Assembly: GCA_017887445.1 (NCBI GenBank)
Contig: JAGHIA010000135.1
Coordinates: 1-57,094 of the forward strand
DNA: 57,094 nt
Reading direction: 5' to 3'
From: Fusicatenibacter sp.
Lineage (GTDB): Bacteria; Bacillota; Clostridia; Lachnospirales; Lachnospiraceae
Shown: positions 31,786 through 40,447 of the stretch, piece by piece
How positions within the stretch are numbered: the first letter of the stretch is position 1
Layout of the letters: each line of letters opens with the position of its first letter
Notes under the pieces: model-generated
What the model was told of the DNA's origin: nothing
Seen by the model: only the letters and a program-made list of their open reading frames with translations
Databases searched by the model: none
Made by a program: the position numbers and the translations under genes

Positions 31786-33144
31786 ATGCAGATTATTATT
31801 GTTGGCTGTGGAAAAGTGGGAACGGCGCTGGCCGCCCAGCTGAGCCAGGAGGACAATAATGTGACCGTCATAGACAAGGACGGCGAAGTGATCCGTAATA
31901 TCACGGCTCTCTATGATGTTCTGGGCGTTGTGGGCAACGGCGCCAGCTACAACACTCTGCAGGAAGCGGATATCGAGCACGCGGACCTGCTGATCGCAGT
32001 GTCCAGAAGCGACGAGCTGAACCTGCTGTGCTGCGTGATGGCGAGACAGGCGGCAAAGTGCCATACCATTGCCCGCGTGCGAAACTCTGCGTACCGCAAG
32101 GAGCAGGAATTTATCCGGCGGGAGCTGGGACTTTCCATGATCATCAATCCGGAGTTCGCGGCGGCCCAGGAGATCGCCCGGCTGCTCCGTTTTCCCACAG
32201 CCATTGAAATCGACAGCTTTTCCAAGGGAAGAGTCGAGATGCTTCGGTTTAAAGTTCCCTCCAGCTCGGGACTGGTGGGAAAACAGCTGAAGGATGTGGC
32301 CTCCACCCATGCGGAGCTGCTGATCTGTGTGGCGGAGAAAAACGGCCAGGTGGTGATCCCCGATGGAAATTACCGCATCGACGCGGGGGACAGCCTTTCC
32401 ATTCTGGTGACGCCGAAAAAAGCCGCGGAATTTTTCCGGCGCATCGGGGTAAAGACCAACCAGGTCCACAGCGCCATGATCGTCGGCGGCGGCGAGATCA
32501 CCTACTATCTGACCAGCATTTTGCTGCACATGGGAATCAAGGTAACGATCATCGAAAAGAACCGGCAAAGATGCGAGGAACTCAGCAATCTTCTGCAGGA
32601 TGCCACGATCATCTGCGGAGACGGCAGCGACCAGGATCTGCTGAGAGAAGAACATATCGACCGGATGGAGGCTTTTGTGGCGTGTACGGACATGGACGAG
32701 GAAAATATCATTCTGTCTCTGTACGCCAAAGATAAAGTATCCTCGAAGGTTGTGACGAAGATCAATCATCTGAGCTTTAACGATGTGATCCACAGTCTGA
32801 ACCTGGACAGTCTGATCTATCCCAAGTTCATTACCGCGGAGAATATCCTCCAGTATGTGCGGGCAATGAAAAACTCCATCGGCAGCAACGTGGAGACGCT
32901 GTACAAGCTGATGGACGACCGGGTGGAGGCCCTGGAGTTTATCATACATGAAGACTGTCCTCTGCAGCGTATCAAGCTGGAAAATATGAGAACAAAGAAC
33001 AACACGCTGGTAGCCTGCATCAACCGGAAAGGAAAGATCATCATCCCCGGCGGACAGGATTACTTCCAGCAGGGCGATTCTGTGATCGTTGTCACCACAC
33101 ATACGGGTCTGGAAAATATTGACGATATTCTGGACGAGCCGTGA
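31786..33144 (+). CDS. trkA: TrkA, potassium uptake regulatory subunit
   Basis: A 452-residue cytoplasmic protein with two complete RCK units: KTN/RCK-N start (MQIIIVGCGKVGTALAAQLS) and TrkA-C at about 140-220, then a second RCK-N (about 230-350, VGGGEITYYLTSILL) and TrkA-C to the end. Each N domain has the NAD(H)/nucleotide-binding G-x-G-x-x-G/A loop. It binds under the TrkH ion channel and sets its activity. The Shine-Dalgarno GGTGAAG lies 6 nt upstream. trkH starts 135 nt later in the same direction. Confidence 0.95.
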   Translation: MQIIIVGCGKVGTALAAQLSQEDNNVTVIDKDGEVIRNITALYDVLGVVGNGASYNTLQEADIEHADLLIAVSRSDELNLLCCVMARQAAKCHTIARVRNSAYRKEQEFIRRELGLSMIINPEFAAAQEIARLLRFPTAIEIDSFSKGRVEMLRFKVPSSSGLVGKQLKDVASTHAELLICVAEKNGQVVIPDGNYRIDAGDSLSILVTPKKAAEFFRRIGVKTNQVHSAMIVGGGEITYYLTSILLHMGIKVTIIEKNRQRCEELSNLLQDATIICGDGSDQDLLREEHIDRMEAFVACTDMDEENIILSLYAKDKVSSKVVTKINHLSFNDVIHSLNLDSLIYPKFITAENILQYVRAMKNSIGSNVETLYKLMDDRVEALEFIIHEDCPLQRIKLENMRTKNNTLVACINRKGKIIIPGGQDYFQQGDSVIVVTTHTGLENIDDILDEP

Positions 33145-33171
33145 GAAATATTGGAAACCGGACGTGGGCCA

Positions 33172-33214
33172 GAGCGTGTTTGAAAATTGCAGGAATGAAT
33201 TTTCAAACACGCTC
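33172..33214. repeat. Family B repeat, collapsed 43-bp form, between trkA and trkH
   Basis: GAGCGTGTTTGAAAATT and AATTTTCAAACACGCTC form 17-bp arms around GCAGGAATG. It lies 28 nt after the trkA stop in the trkA-trkH spacer. Confidence 0.9.
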
Positions 33215-33279
33215 CAGGCTGAGAAAAGCCTTTCGGTCCCTGTCCGGTAGGATCACTATCTTAACGGGAGAAGAAGAGT

Positions 33280-34722
33280 ATGAACAGAAAAATGCTTCAG
33301 TATGTAATCAGTTGGGTACTGAAGATGGAAGGAATATTGATGCTGCTTCCGGCGCTGACCGGAGCGGTGTACCGGGAGAAGGAGGGACTGGCCTATCTTC
33401 TCTGCGGTCTGTGCTGTGTGGCGGCAGGCTTTTTGCTGTCACGGAAAAAACCGGAAAATATGGAATTGTATCCCAAAGACGGATATGTGGCGGTGGCTCT
33501 GGGCTGGGTGGTGCTCAGCCTGTTCGGCTGCCTGCCGTTTATGATGACGGGAGAGATTCCTTTTTTTGTGGACGCGTTGTTTGAAATTGTGTCGGGATTT
33601 ACCACCACCGGCTCCTCAATCCTGACGGACGTGGAGGCGCTGTCCCACGCAAGCCTTTTCTGGAGAAGCTTTTCTCACTGGATCGGCGGCATGGGCGTTC
33701 TGGTGTTTATCCTGGCGGTCCTGCCCATGAAGGGCGGCTCGGTGATGAATCTGATGAAGGCGGAAAGCCCGGGACCTTCCGTGTCCAAATTTGTGCCGCG
33801 GGTCCGGGGAACAGCTAAGATCCTGTATCAGATTTATATTGTGATGACACTGGTGCTGATCGCCTGTCTGCTGCTCAGCGGAATGTCCCTGTTCGAATCC
33901 CTGACGCTGTCCTTTGGAACCGCCGGTACCGGAGGTTTCTCGCTGCTGAACAGCGGCTGCGGAACTTATACGGAAACGCAGCAGTGGATCCTTACGGTGG
34001 GTATGATCCTGTTTGGCGTAAACTTTAATTTTTACTATCTGCTTTTGTGCAAACGCTTCAAAGCCGCGGTGCTTTCCCATGAGGTGCGGGTGTATTTTCT
34101 GGTGATCCTGGCTGCCATCGGGGCGATCTGCGTGGACATCCGGGGCGTCTATGACTCCATGGCGGAGACGGTACGTCACGCGGCCTTCCAGGTGGGTTCC
34201 ATCATCACCACGACAGGATATTCCACCACGGACTTTAACCTGTGGCCGGAATTTTCCAAGACGATTCTGCTGCTTCTCATGTTCCTCGGAGCCTGCGCAG
34301 GTTCCACAGGCGGAGGCATCAAGGTGTCCAGGGTGCTGATCCTTCTGAAGACGGTGAAAAAGGAGCTGATGTCCATCGTACATCCCAGAAGCGTGCGGCA
34401 GATCCAGTTTGACAAGCGGCCGGTGGAGCATGAGGTGCTGCGTTCCATCAATGTATTTCTGACGGTTTACATGACGATTTTTGCCGCGTCGCTGCTGCTG
34501 GTCAGCATGGATGAGTTTTCGCTGGAGACGAACTTTTCGGCGGTGGCCGCCACGTTCAACAATATCGGCCCCGGTATGGGCAAAGTGGGCCCCATGGGAA
34601 ACTTTTCCGTGTACAGTCCCCTGTCCAAGCTGGTGCTGACCTTTGATATGCTGGCAGGAAGGCTGGAGCTGTTTCCCATGCTGATTCTGTTTTCGCCGTC
34701 TACATGGAAAAAGAGAGGGTAG
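33280..34722 (+). CDS. trkH: TrkH-type potassium transporter channel subunit
   Basis: A 480-residue integral membrane protein with the eight-helix repeated M1-P-M2 plan. The pore loops FEIVSGFTTTGSSIL, FGTAGTGGFSLLN, ITTTGYSTTDF and ATFNNIGPGMG are present in order, each with the conserved Gly of the selectivity filter. With TrkA it imports potassium at the membrane. The ATG has GAGAAGAAG upstream. It lies in the same direction as trkA and probably in one operon, with a family B hairpin between. Confidence 0.95.
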   Translation: MNRKMLQYVISWVLKMEGILMLLPALTGAVYREKEGLAYLLCGLCCVAAGFLLSRKKPENMELYPKDGYVAVALGWVVLSLFGCLPFMMTGEIPFFVDALFEIVSGFTTTGSSILTDVEALSHASLFWRSFSHWIGGMGVLVFILAVLPMKGGSVMNLMKAESPGPSVSKFVPRVRGTAKILYQIYIVMTLVLIACLLLSGMSLFESLTLSFGTAGTGGFSLLNSGCGTYTETQQWILTVGMILFGVNFNFYYLLLCKRFKAAVLSHEVRVYFLVILAAIGAICVDIRGVYDSMAETVRHAAFQVGSIITTTGYSTTDFNLWPEFSKTILLLLMFLGACAGSTGGGIKVSRVLILLKTVKKELMSIVHPRSVRQIQFDKRPVEHEVLRSINVFLTVYMTIFAASLLLVSMDEFSLETNFSAVAATFNNIGPGMGKVGPMGNFSVYSPLSKLVLTFDMLAGRLELFPMLILFSPSTWKKRG

Positions 34723-34723
34723 G

Positions 34724-34798
34724 GTGTATCTGAAAACTGACTTTTGCGATCTGTACGCCCCGCTTTGCGCGGAATTTGCAGAAAGCAATTTTCAAACG
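34724..34798 (+). repeat. Family B short variant after trkH
   Basis: GGTGTATCTGAAAACT, CTGTACGCCCCGCTTTGCGC, GGAATTTGCAGAAAGCAAT and TTTTCAAACGTT give a compact element of about 75 bp beginning at the trkH stop. A middle part of the long form is missing. Confidence 0.75.
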
Positions 34799-34800
34799 TT

Positions 34801-34933
34801 GTAACTATTCAGCCAGCTGAATAGTTACGGCATCCGGCCATTGAAAATCGCTTCGCGATGGACCGGATGCCCGCTGGCACCACGTTTTCATACGGTCTGT
34901 GCAGTAAATGCACAGACCTGGCTGAACTGTTAC
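34801..34933 (+). repeat. Family C repeat with its own palindrome, full copy
   Basis: The left 28 bp is a collapsed palindrome (GTAACTATTCAGC / GCTGAATAGTTAC around CA). Then come GGCATCCGGCC, TCGCTTCGCGATGGACCGGA, ACGTTTTCATACGGTCTG, TGCAGTAAATGCACAGACC and the end CTGAACTGTTAC. It ends 47 nt before hisC and may hold its promoter. Confidence 0.85.
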
Positions 34934-34979
34934 CAAACGCTATTTATAAATTACCGAAAGGTTGCGAAGGAGGAGAAAC

Positions 34980-36062
34980 ATGCGAAACTGGGAGAAAAAT
35001 GTCCGCAAGGTTGTACCCTATGTGCCGGGGGAGCAGCCAAAGGAAGAAAATATCATTAAACTGAATACCAACGAGAATCCCTATCCCCCTGCGCCCGGCG
35101 TAAAGCTGGCGCTGCAGGGACTGCAGGAAGAACATCTTAAAAAATATCCCGATCCTGCGGCCACGCAGCTGGTGGAGGCACTGGCGGACCGGTATGGGGT
35201 AAAGCCGGAGCAGGTGTTTGTGGGCGTCGGCTCGGACGACGTGCTGGCTATGGCGTTCCTGACGTTTTTCAACGGCGAGGAGCCGGTGCTGTTTCCGGAC
35301 ATCACCTACTCGTTTTACGATGTATGGGCGGAATTGTTCCGGATCCCCTATGTTCAGCTTCCTCTGGACGGGCATTTCCGGATCCGGCCGGAGGAATACT
35401 TTGCCGCCAACCGCAAAAACGGCGGCGTGATCTTTCCCAACCCCAACGCGCCCACTGGACTGGAGCTTGCTCCCGACGCGGTGGAGCAGATCGTCAGGGA
35501 AAATCCGGACGTGGTGGTGATCGTGGACGAGGCGTATGTGGATTTCGGCGCGAAGAGCGCGCTGCCGCTGGTTGAGAAATATGACAATCTGCTGGTGGTG
35601 CAGACCTTCTCAAAATCCCGCTCCCTGGCAGGCATGCGCATTGGCTTTGCCATTGGCAGCGAGGCGCTGATCGCCTGCCTGAATGATGTGAAATATTCGT
35701 TCAATTCCTATACCATGAGCCAGGCGGTGATCGCGGTGGGCGCCGCGGCAGTGAAGGATGAGGCGTATTTCCGGAAAACCGTGCAGGCGGTGATTGATAC
35801 GAGAGAGTGGACGAAGGAACAGCTGCGCCGGCTGGGGTTTGTGTTTGAGGATTCCAAAGCGAATTTCCTTTTTGCGACCCATCCGAAGGTTTCGGCGCGG
35901 GAGCTGTTTGAGGCGCTCCGTCAGGCGCGGATCTATGTGCGCTATTTCAATAAGCCGCGCATCGACAATTATCTGAGGATCACCATAGGGACCAGAGAGG
36001 AAATGGAGCGGCTGACTGAATTTCTGGAGGGGTTCCTGCGGGGAAAGAGCGCAGTGATGTAA
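34980..36062 (+). CDS. hisC: Histidinol-phosphate aminotransferase
   Basis: A 360-residue PLP enzyme of the HisC class: N-terminal KLNTNENPYPPAPGVKLALQ, the PLP pocket PNPNAPTGLEL, DEAYVDFGAKSALPLVEKYD and the lysine in TFSKSRSLAGMRIGFA (Lys212). It converts histidinol phosphate and 2-oxoglutarate to imidazole-acetol phosphate and glutamate in histidine synthesis, or acts on related amino acids. No other his gene is near, so it is isolated here. The ATG at 34980 has AAGGAGGAGAAAC just upstream. Confidence 0.9.
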   Translation: MRNWEKNVRKVVPYVPGEQPKEENIIKLNTNENPYPPAPGVKLALQGLQEEHLKKYPDPAATQLVEALADRYGVKPEQVFVGVGSDDVLAMAFLTFFNGEEPVLFPDITYSFYDVWAELFRIPYVQLPLDGHFRIRPEEYFAANRKNGGVIFPNPNAPTGLELAPDAVEQIVRENPDVVVIVDEAYVDFGAKSALPLVEKYDNLLVVQTFSKSRSLAGMRIGFAIGSEALIACLNDVKYSFNSYTMSQAVIAVGAAAVKDEAYFRKTVQAVIDTREWTKEQLRRLGFVFEDSKANFLFATHPKVSARELFEALRQARIYVRYFNKPRIDNYLRITIGTREEMERLTEFLEGFLRGKSAVM

Positions 36063-36144
36063 CGGCGGCTCGGGAGCTGCCGGGAAAACGGGGAATGCAG
36101 CGGTTTCGATGTGTGAGACTGTCCAAAGAAAGCGCTGCGGAAGA

Positions 36145-36225
36145 GAAGGCATAAAAGAGAAGATATATAAAGAAAAGACATAAAAGAGACGACATAAAAG
36201 AGAAGGTATAGAGGAGAAAACGGGG
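36145..36225 (+). repeat. Purine-rich degenerate repeat before the MATE gene
   Basis: GAAGGCATAAAAGAGAAGA, then GACATAAAAGAGACG, ACATAAAAGAGAAGG and TATAGAGGAGAAAACGG form a loose 14-16-bp periodic purine run on the plus strand. It sits between hisC and the MATE transporter. Confidence 0.7.
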
Positions 36226-36234
36226 AAAGAAGTT

Positions 36235-37626
36235 ATGGGTGAAAAGGGAAAAACAAGAGCAAAAGTGAAGACAAATGATAAGACCAACCAGATTACCGAG
36301 GGGGTGATCTGGAAGCAGCTGCTGATCTTTTTCTTTCCGATCCTGTTCGGAACGTTTTTTCAGCAGCTTTACAATACGGCCGACGCAATGATCGTCGGGC
36401 ATTTTGTGGGCAAGCAGGCGCTGGCGGCGGTGGGCGGAACCACAGGAACGCTGATCAACCTGCTCATCGGTTTTTTCACCGGACTGGCCAGCGGCGCGAC
36501 GGTAATTATTGCCCAGTTTTACGGCGGAAAAAAGGCCGAGAAGGTCCACTGGGCGGTACATACCTCCGTGGCGTTTTCCATTGCGTCGGGGATCGCGCTG
36601 ATGATCATTGGCATTGGTCTGTCGCGGCCGATGCTTCTGCTGATGCAGACGCCGGAGGATGTGATCGATCATGCGGCGCTGTATATCCGGATCTACTTTA
36701 TGGGAACCGTGCCGAACCTGCTGTACAATATGGGAGCAGGGATCCTGCGGGCAGTGGGAGATTCCCGCAGGCCTTTGTATTATCTGATCATTTGCTGTTT
36801 TGCCAACATCGGACTGGATCTGCTGCTGGTTGCGGTCCTTCCTCTGGGCGTGGCCGGCGCCGGTATCGCGACGATCCTCTCCCAGCTGCTCAGCGCGATC
36901 CTGGTGATGGGGACGCTGATGAAAACCGACGATATGTACCGGCTTGAGTGGAAAAAGCTGAGGATCGACTGGATCATGCTGAAAAGAATTGTCCGCATCG
37001 GTTTTCCGACGGGACTGGAAGCGGCCATGTATTCCATCTCCAATGTGATCGTTCAGGCGGGCGTAAACCGTCTGGGGACAGACAGCGTGGCGGCCTGGGC
37101 GGCCTACGGCAAGGTGGACGGTCTGTTCTGGATGATGGTGTCGGCGCTGGGAATCTCGGTCACCACGTTTATCGGGCAGAATTACGGCGCGGGCAAGAAG
37201 GAGCGGGTGCATCAGGGCGTGCGGGTATGTATGGTGCTCGCGGTGATCATGACGCTGATCATGGACGTGGTGCTGCTGCTTGGCGGCGATCTGCTCATGT
37301 CCCTGTTTACGTCGGATCCAGGGGTGCGCCAGATCGGCAGCCAGCTGCTGCATTTTATGGTCCCCACGTTTGTAACGTATATTGTCATTGAGATATTTTC
37401 CGGCGCGCTGCGCGGCGTCGGCGACGCATGGATGCCGATGCTGATCGCCGGTGTGGGAATCTGTGGCATCCGGGTACTCTGGATCACTTTCGGACTGCCT
37501 CATTTCTCGACGATCATCGGGGCGGCGTTCTGTTATCCGCTGTCGTGGGTGCTGTCGTCTATCGCATTTATTATTTATTACTGCAGGTTCAGCAGGCTGA
37601 GTAAGCGGAGGGAGATGTATTCGTGA
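36235..37626 (+). CDS. MATE-family efflux transporter
   Basis: A 463-residue membrane protein with twelve hydrophobic segments in two equal halves (about 30-230 and 245-445), the MATE layout. The signature GTFFQQLYNTADAMIVGHFVG in the first segment and GLEAAMYSISNVIVQAGVNR at the start of the second half are typical. It exports cationic drugs or metabolites using a Na+ or H+ gradient. The ATG follows GGGGAAAGAAG. Transcription ends at the terminator at 37705-37744. Confidence 0.92.
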   Translation: MGEKGKTRAKVKTNDKTNQITEGVIWKQLLIFFFPILFGTFFQQLYNTADAMIVGHFVGKQALAAVGGTTGTLINLLIGFFTGLASGATVIIAQFYGGKKAEKVHWAVHTSVAFSIASGIALMIIGIGLSRPMLLLMQTPEDVIDHAALYIRIYFMGTVPNLLYNMGAGILRAVGDSRRPLYYLIICCFANIGLDLLLVAVLPLGVAGAGIATILSQLLSAILVMGTLMKTDDMYRLEWKKLRIDWIMLKRIVRIGFPTGLEAAMYSISNVIVQAGVNRLGTDSVAAWAAYGKVDGLFWMMVSALGISVTTFIGQNYGAGKKERVHQGVRVCMVLAVIMTLIMDVVLLLGGDLLMSLFTSDPGVRQIGSQLLHFMVPTFVTYIVIEIFSGALRGVGDAWMPMLIAGVGICGIRVLWITFGLPHFSTIIGAAFCYPLSWVLSSIAFIIYYCRFSRLSKRREMYS

Positions 37627-37704
37627 GGGTAAGCGTTTTGCAAGGCGGAACGGTTGCTCGTGAGTAGAGTCGGAAGACTGCTGCTGTGCAAAAACTAAAG
37701 AATG

Positions 37705-37744
37705 GCAGGGAGATTTCTAAAGAATCTCTCTGCTGTTTTTTTTG
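37705..37744 (+). terminator. Terminator after the MATE gene
   Basis: GCAGGGAGATT and AATCTCTCTGC form an 11-bp stem (one G-T) around TCTAAAG, with a run of T. Confidence 0.85.
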
Positions 37745-37783
37745 TGCTTTTGTTAGTATTTGGGTACAGCATTCAAAGGGTGT

Positions 37784-37811
37784 TTGAAAGTACAAAAGTA
37801 TCCGGTAAATT
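37784..37811 (+). promoter_or_regulatory. Tentative promoter for the GH3 gene
   Basis: TTGAAA (37784-37789) and TAAATT (37806-37811) are 16 bp apart, and the gene's Shine-Dalgarno lies 19 nt further on. Weak match. Confidence 0.35.
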
Positions 37812-37839
37812 CAAGTACAGAACAGCAGGAGGGAAGAAA

Positions 37840-40233
37840 ATGCAGAAAAAGGAAGAAACGAATGACATCAAGAGACGCGCCAAAGAGCTGGTAGAACAGA
37901 TGTCTCTGGAGGAAAAATTCGGACAGATCGTGTGCATATGGCCCAAGCCAGACATGGAACCGGAGGAAGTGCTGAAAGACTATCCGGAAGGGGTGGGATT
38001 TGTCAGCGCGACCAATTTTCGGACGATAGAGACTCCACAGGAAGTAGCAGACTTACAGCGAAAATGGCAGAGGGCAATAATGGAAAAAAGTCCGCATCGG
38101 ATTCCGGCTATTTTTCATACGGAAGGTCTGTGCGGGGCATTGTTCGCAGATGCTGACAGTTTTCCAACCGGTATTGGCCGGGCGTCGTCCTGGGATGAAA
38201 AGCTGGAACGGAAGATTGGGGAAATTGTTTCGCGGCAAAGCGCGGCGCTTGGATTCACACATGTGTTAGCGCCAGTTCTGGATATTTCCAGGGATCCAAG
38301 GAACGGGCGTCAGGGTGAAACGTATGGAGAAGATCCGACGCTGGCCGCTGCAATGGGAACCGCTTATACGGAAGGGATTCAGGAAACCTCGGCAAACGGC
38401 TTGTACGCAGAAGCGGTGGCAAAGCATTTCGTGGGATTTCACGGCAGTATCGGCGGAGTCCAGAGCGCGCATTTTGAAACAGGGATCAGACAATTAAAGG
38501 AAATTTATTGTAAGCCGTTTCAGGCGGCGATCACAAATGCGGGATTGAAAGGGGTAATGCCCTGTTACAGTGCGATAAACGGGAAATTTCCGACGGCTTC
38601 AGAAGAATTGCTGACAATGACTTTGCGGGATGAAATGGGGTTTGACGGATTGGCGGTTTCTGACTATAATGCGGTGTTTGGCCTGCATCACGGAGGACGG
38701 CTGTTTGAGAGCAAAGAAGAGACCGGATGGGAATGTATTAAAGCTGGATTGGATGTGGAAATGCCCCAGAAAGACTTTTTTGGGGAGGAACTGATGGAGC
38801 GGTTCCGTTCCGGGCGGGCGCCCGAGGAGGTTCTTGACCGGGCAGTACAGCGAGTTCTGGAAGCCAAACTCCGTATGGGATTGCCAAAACAGCCGTTTGC
38901 TGCCGGGCGGGAGAAGATCCAGATGCTGCTGCACATGGATGGAGACAGGGAAGTTGGCCAAAAGGCAGCAAGAGAATCTTTGGTACTTCTGAAAAATAAC
39001 GGGGCGCTTCCTCTTGAAAAGCATCCCGGAAAAATCGCATTGATTGGCCCTCATGCAAACACGGCGCGAGCCTTTTTTGGGGGATACACTTATTACAGCA
39101 TGGCTGCAGGGTCTATGGTAAGGAAAAAGGAGCAGGAAGCTCTGGCAGAGGGAAGGACGCTGGAGACATATCCGGGAAGTAAAGTGATCGACAGTGAAAA
39201 AAATCCGGAGTATGAAGCTTTTCTGCACCGGGTGATTCCAGAGTGCAAAAGCCTGCGGGAGGTGCTGGAGGAAAGATTTGGAAAAGACCAAATTGTCTAT
39301 GCCAAAGGTTATCAGGTTGCGGGGACAGATACCTCTGGCTTTGAGGAGGCGCTTCAGGCAGCGTCAGACGCAGATCTGGTAATTCTGACACTGGGAGGAA
39401 AATACGGGACCAGGAAGACAGCTACCATGGCGGAAGGTGTGGATGCCGTAAATATCAATCTTCCGCAATGTCAGGAGGAATTTTTGACACGACTGAGAAA
39501 GCTGGGAAAGACGAGCATCGGTATTCATTTGGATGGAAGACCGATTTCCAGTGATGCGGCTCAGGAGACATTGGATGCTCTGATCGAAGCATGGAGTCCT
39601 TCTCAGTGGGGAGCGGAAGCGATTGTTGATGTATTGACAGGCAGTTATAATCCGTCCGGAAAAGTGCCTGTCAGTGTGGCTTACACTGCGGGACAAATAC
39701 CGATTTACTACAATATGCCAAATGCTTCGGCGTTTCTGCAGGCGGGCAGTATCGGCTTCGCGGATTATGCGGATTGTCCCCATCGTGCGCGTTATCCTTT
39801 TGGCTATGGTCTTTCCTACACGACGTTTGCTTATGATGATCTGCGGCTAATACAGGAGAGCGATCATGTGAAAATCAGTTTTACTGTGGAGAATACTGGT
39901 CAGAGAGCTGGGACAGAAATTATCCAGCTATATTTCAGCGACCTTTATGCAAGCCGTCTTCGTCCAGGAAAGGAGCTGGCTGGCTTTTGCAGGGTCGATT
40001 TGGAACCGGGAGAAAAAAGGAAGATCACTTTTTCAATGGATTACAGTCAGGCCGCGTTCCTTGACAGTCAGATGCACTGGAAGACAGAGGCAGGAGAACT
40101 GGAAGTGCTGATCGGAGCTTCTTCGGAGGATATTCGTCTTCGGGGAAGGATTTGTATTCGGAAAGATTCATTTTATGAAGGAAAATTCAGACAATTCTGG
40201 AGTCGGGTAAGTATTGGAGAAGGAAATGACTGA
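37840..40233 (+). CDS. GH3-family beta-glycosidase
   Basis: A 797-residue GH3 enzyme. Residues 1-330 form the TIM barrel with KHFVGF and the nucleophile Asp275 in LAVSDYNAV. The alpha/beta domain with ESLVLLKNNGALPL and LIGPHANTARAFFGGY follows. RYPFGYGLSYTTFAYDDL leads to the C-terminal fibronectin-like domain. GH3 enzymes release terminal sugars (beta-glucose, beta-xylose, others). No signal peptide appears, so it works on imported sugars. The ATG at 37840 follows GGAGGGAAGAAA. It begins the glycan block, upstream of the importer. A collapsed palindrome and a separate promoter separate it from the importer genes. Confidence 0.93.
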   Translation: MQKKEETNDIKRRAKELVEQMSLEEKFGQIVCIWPKPDMEPEEVLKDYPEGVGFVSATNFRTIETPQEVADLQRKWQRAIMEKSPHRIPAIFHTEGLCGALFADADSFPTGIGRASSWDEKLERKIGEIVSRQSAALGFTHVLAPVLDISRDPRNGRQGETYGEDPTLAAAMGTAYTEGIQETSANGLYAEAVAKHFVGFHGSIGGVQSAHFETGIRQLKEIYCKPFQAAITNAGLKGVMPCYSAINGKFPTASEELLTMTLRDEMGFDGLAVSDYNAVFGLHHGGRLFESKEETGWECIKAGLDVEMPQKDFFGEELMERFRSGRAPEEVLDRAVQRVLEAKLRMGLPKQPFAAGREKIQMLLHMDGDREVGQKAARESLVLLKNNGALPLEKHPGKIALIGPHANTARAFFGGYTYYSMAAGSMVRKKEQEALAEGRTLETYPGSKVIDSEKNPEYEAFLHRVIPECKSLREVLEERFGKDQIVYAKGYQVAGTDTSGFEEALQAASDADLVILTLGGKYGTRKTATMAEGVDAVNINLPQCQEEFLTRLRKLGKTSIGIHLDGRPISSDAAQETLDALIEAWSPSQWGAEAIVDVLTGSYNPSGKVPVSVAYTAGQIPIYYNMPNASAFLQAGSIGFADYADCPHRARYPFGYGLSYTTFAYDDLRLIQESDHVKISFTVENTGQRAGTEIIQLYFSDLYASRLRPGKELAGFCRVDLEPGEKRKITFSMDYSQAAFLDSQMHWKTEAGELEVLIGASSEDIRLRGRICIRKDSFYEGKFRQFWSRVSIGEGND

Positions 40234-40243
40234 AAAATCTTGC

Positions 40244-40271
40244 GTAACTATTCAGCTGGCTGAATAGTTAC
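40244..40271. repeat. Collapsed palindrome (family S) after the GH3 gene
   Basis: GTAACTATTCAGC and GCTGAATAGTTAC around TG, 10 nt after the GH3 stop codon, identical to the copy at 27423-27450. Confidence 0.9.
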
Positions 40272-40364
40272 AATCTCGCGGCAGCTCAGCCTGCTATGGT
40301 TCTGTGGGGGTTTTTGATAGATTTACATCTTAAAAATCACATGTTTTTTTCTAAAAAGTGGCTG

Positions 40365-40393
40365 TTGAGAACAGTGGCAAAAGACAGGATAAT
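40365..40393 (+). promoter_or_regulatory. Promoter for the glycan importer operon
   Basis: TTGAGA (40365-40370) and GATAAT (40388-40393) are 17 bp apart, about 55 nt before the first permease gene. Confidence 0.6.
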
Positions 40394-40447
40394 GAAAGCA
40401 GAAAGAGACGAAGCTTCGGTTAAGGAAAATGGAAGGGAGTTGAGCAA

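Noticed and set aside
37702-37839. Upstream in-frame extension of the GH3 protein with a hydrophobic N-terminus
   Set aside because: It spans the terminator hairpin at 37705-37744 and a likely promoter; GGAGGGAAGAAA before 37840 gives the better start.
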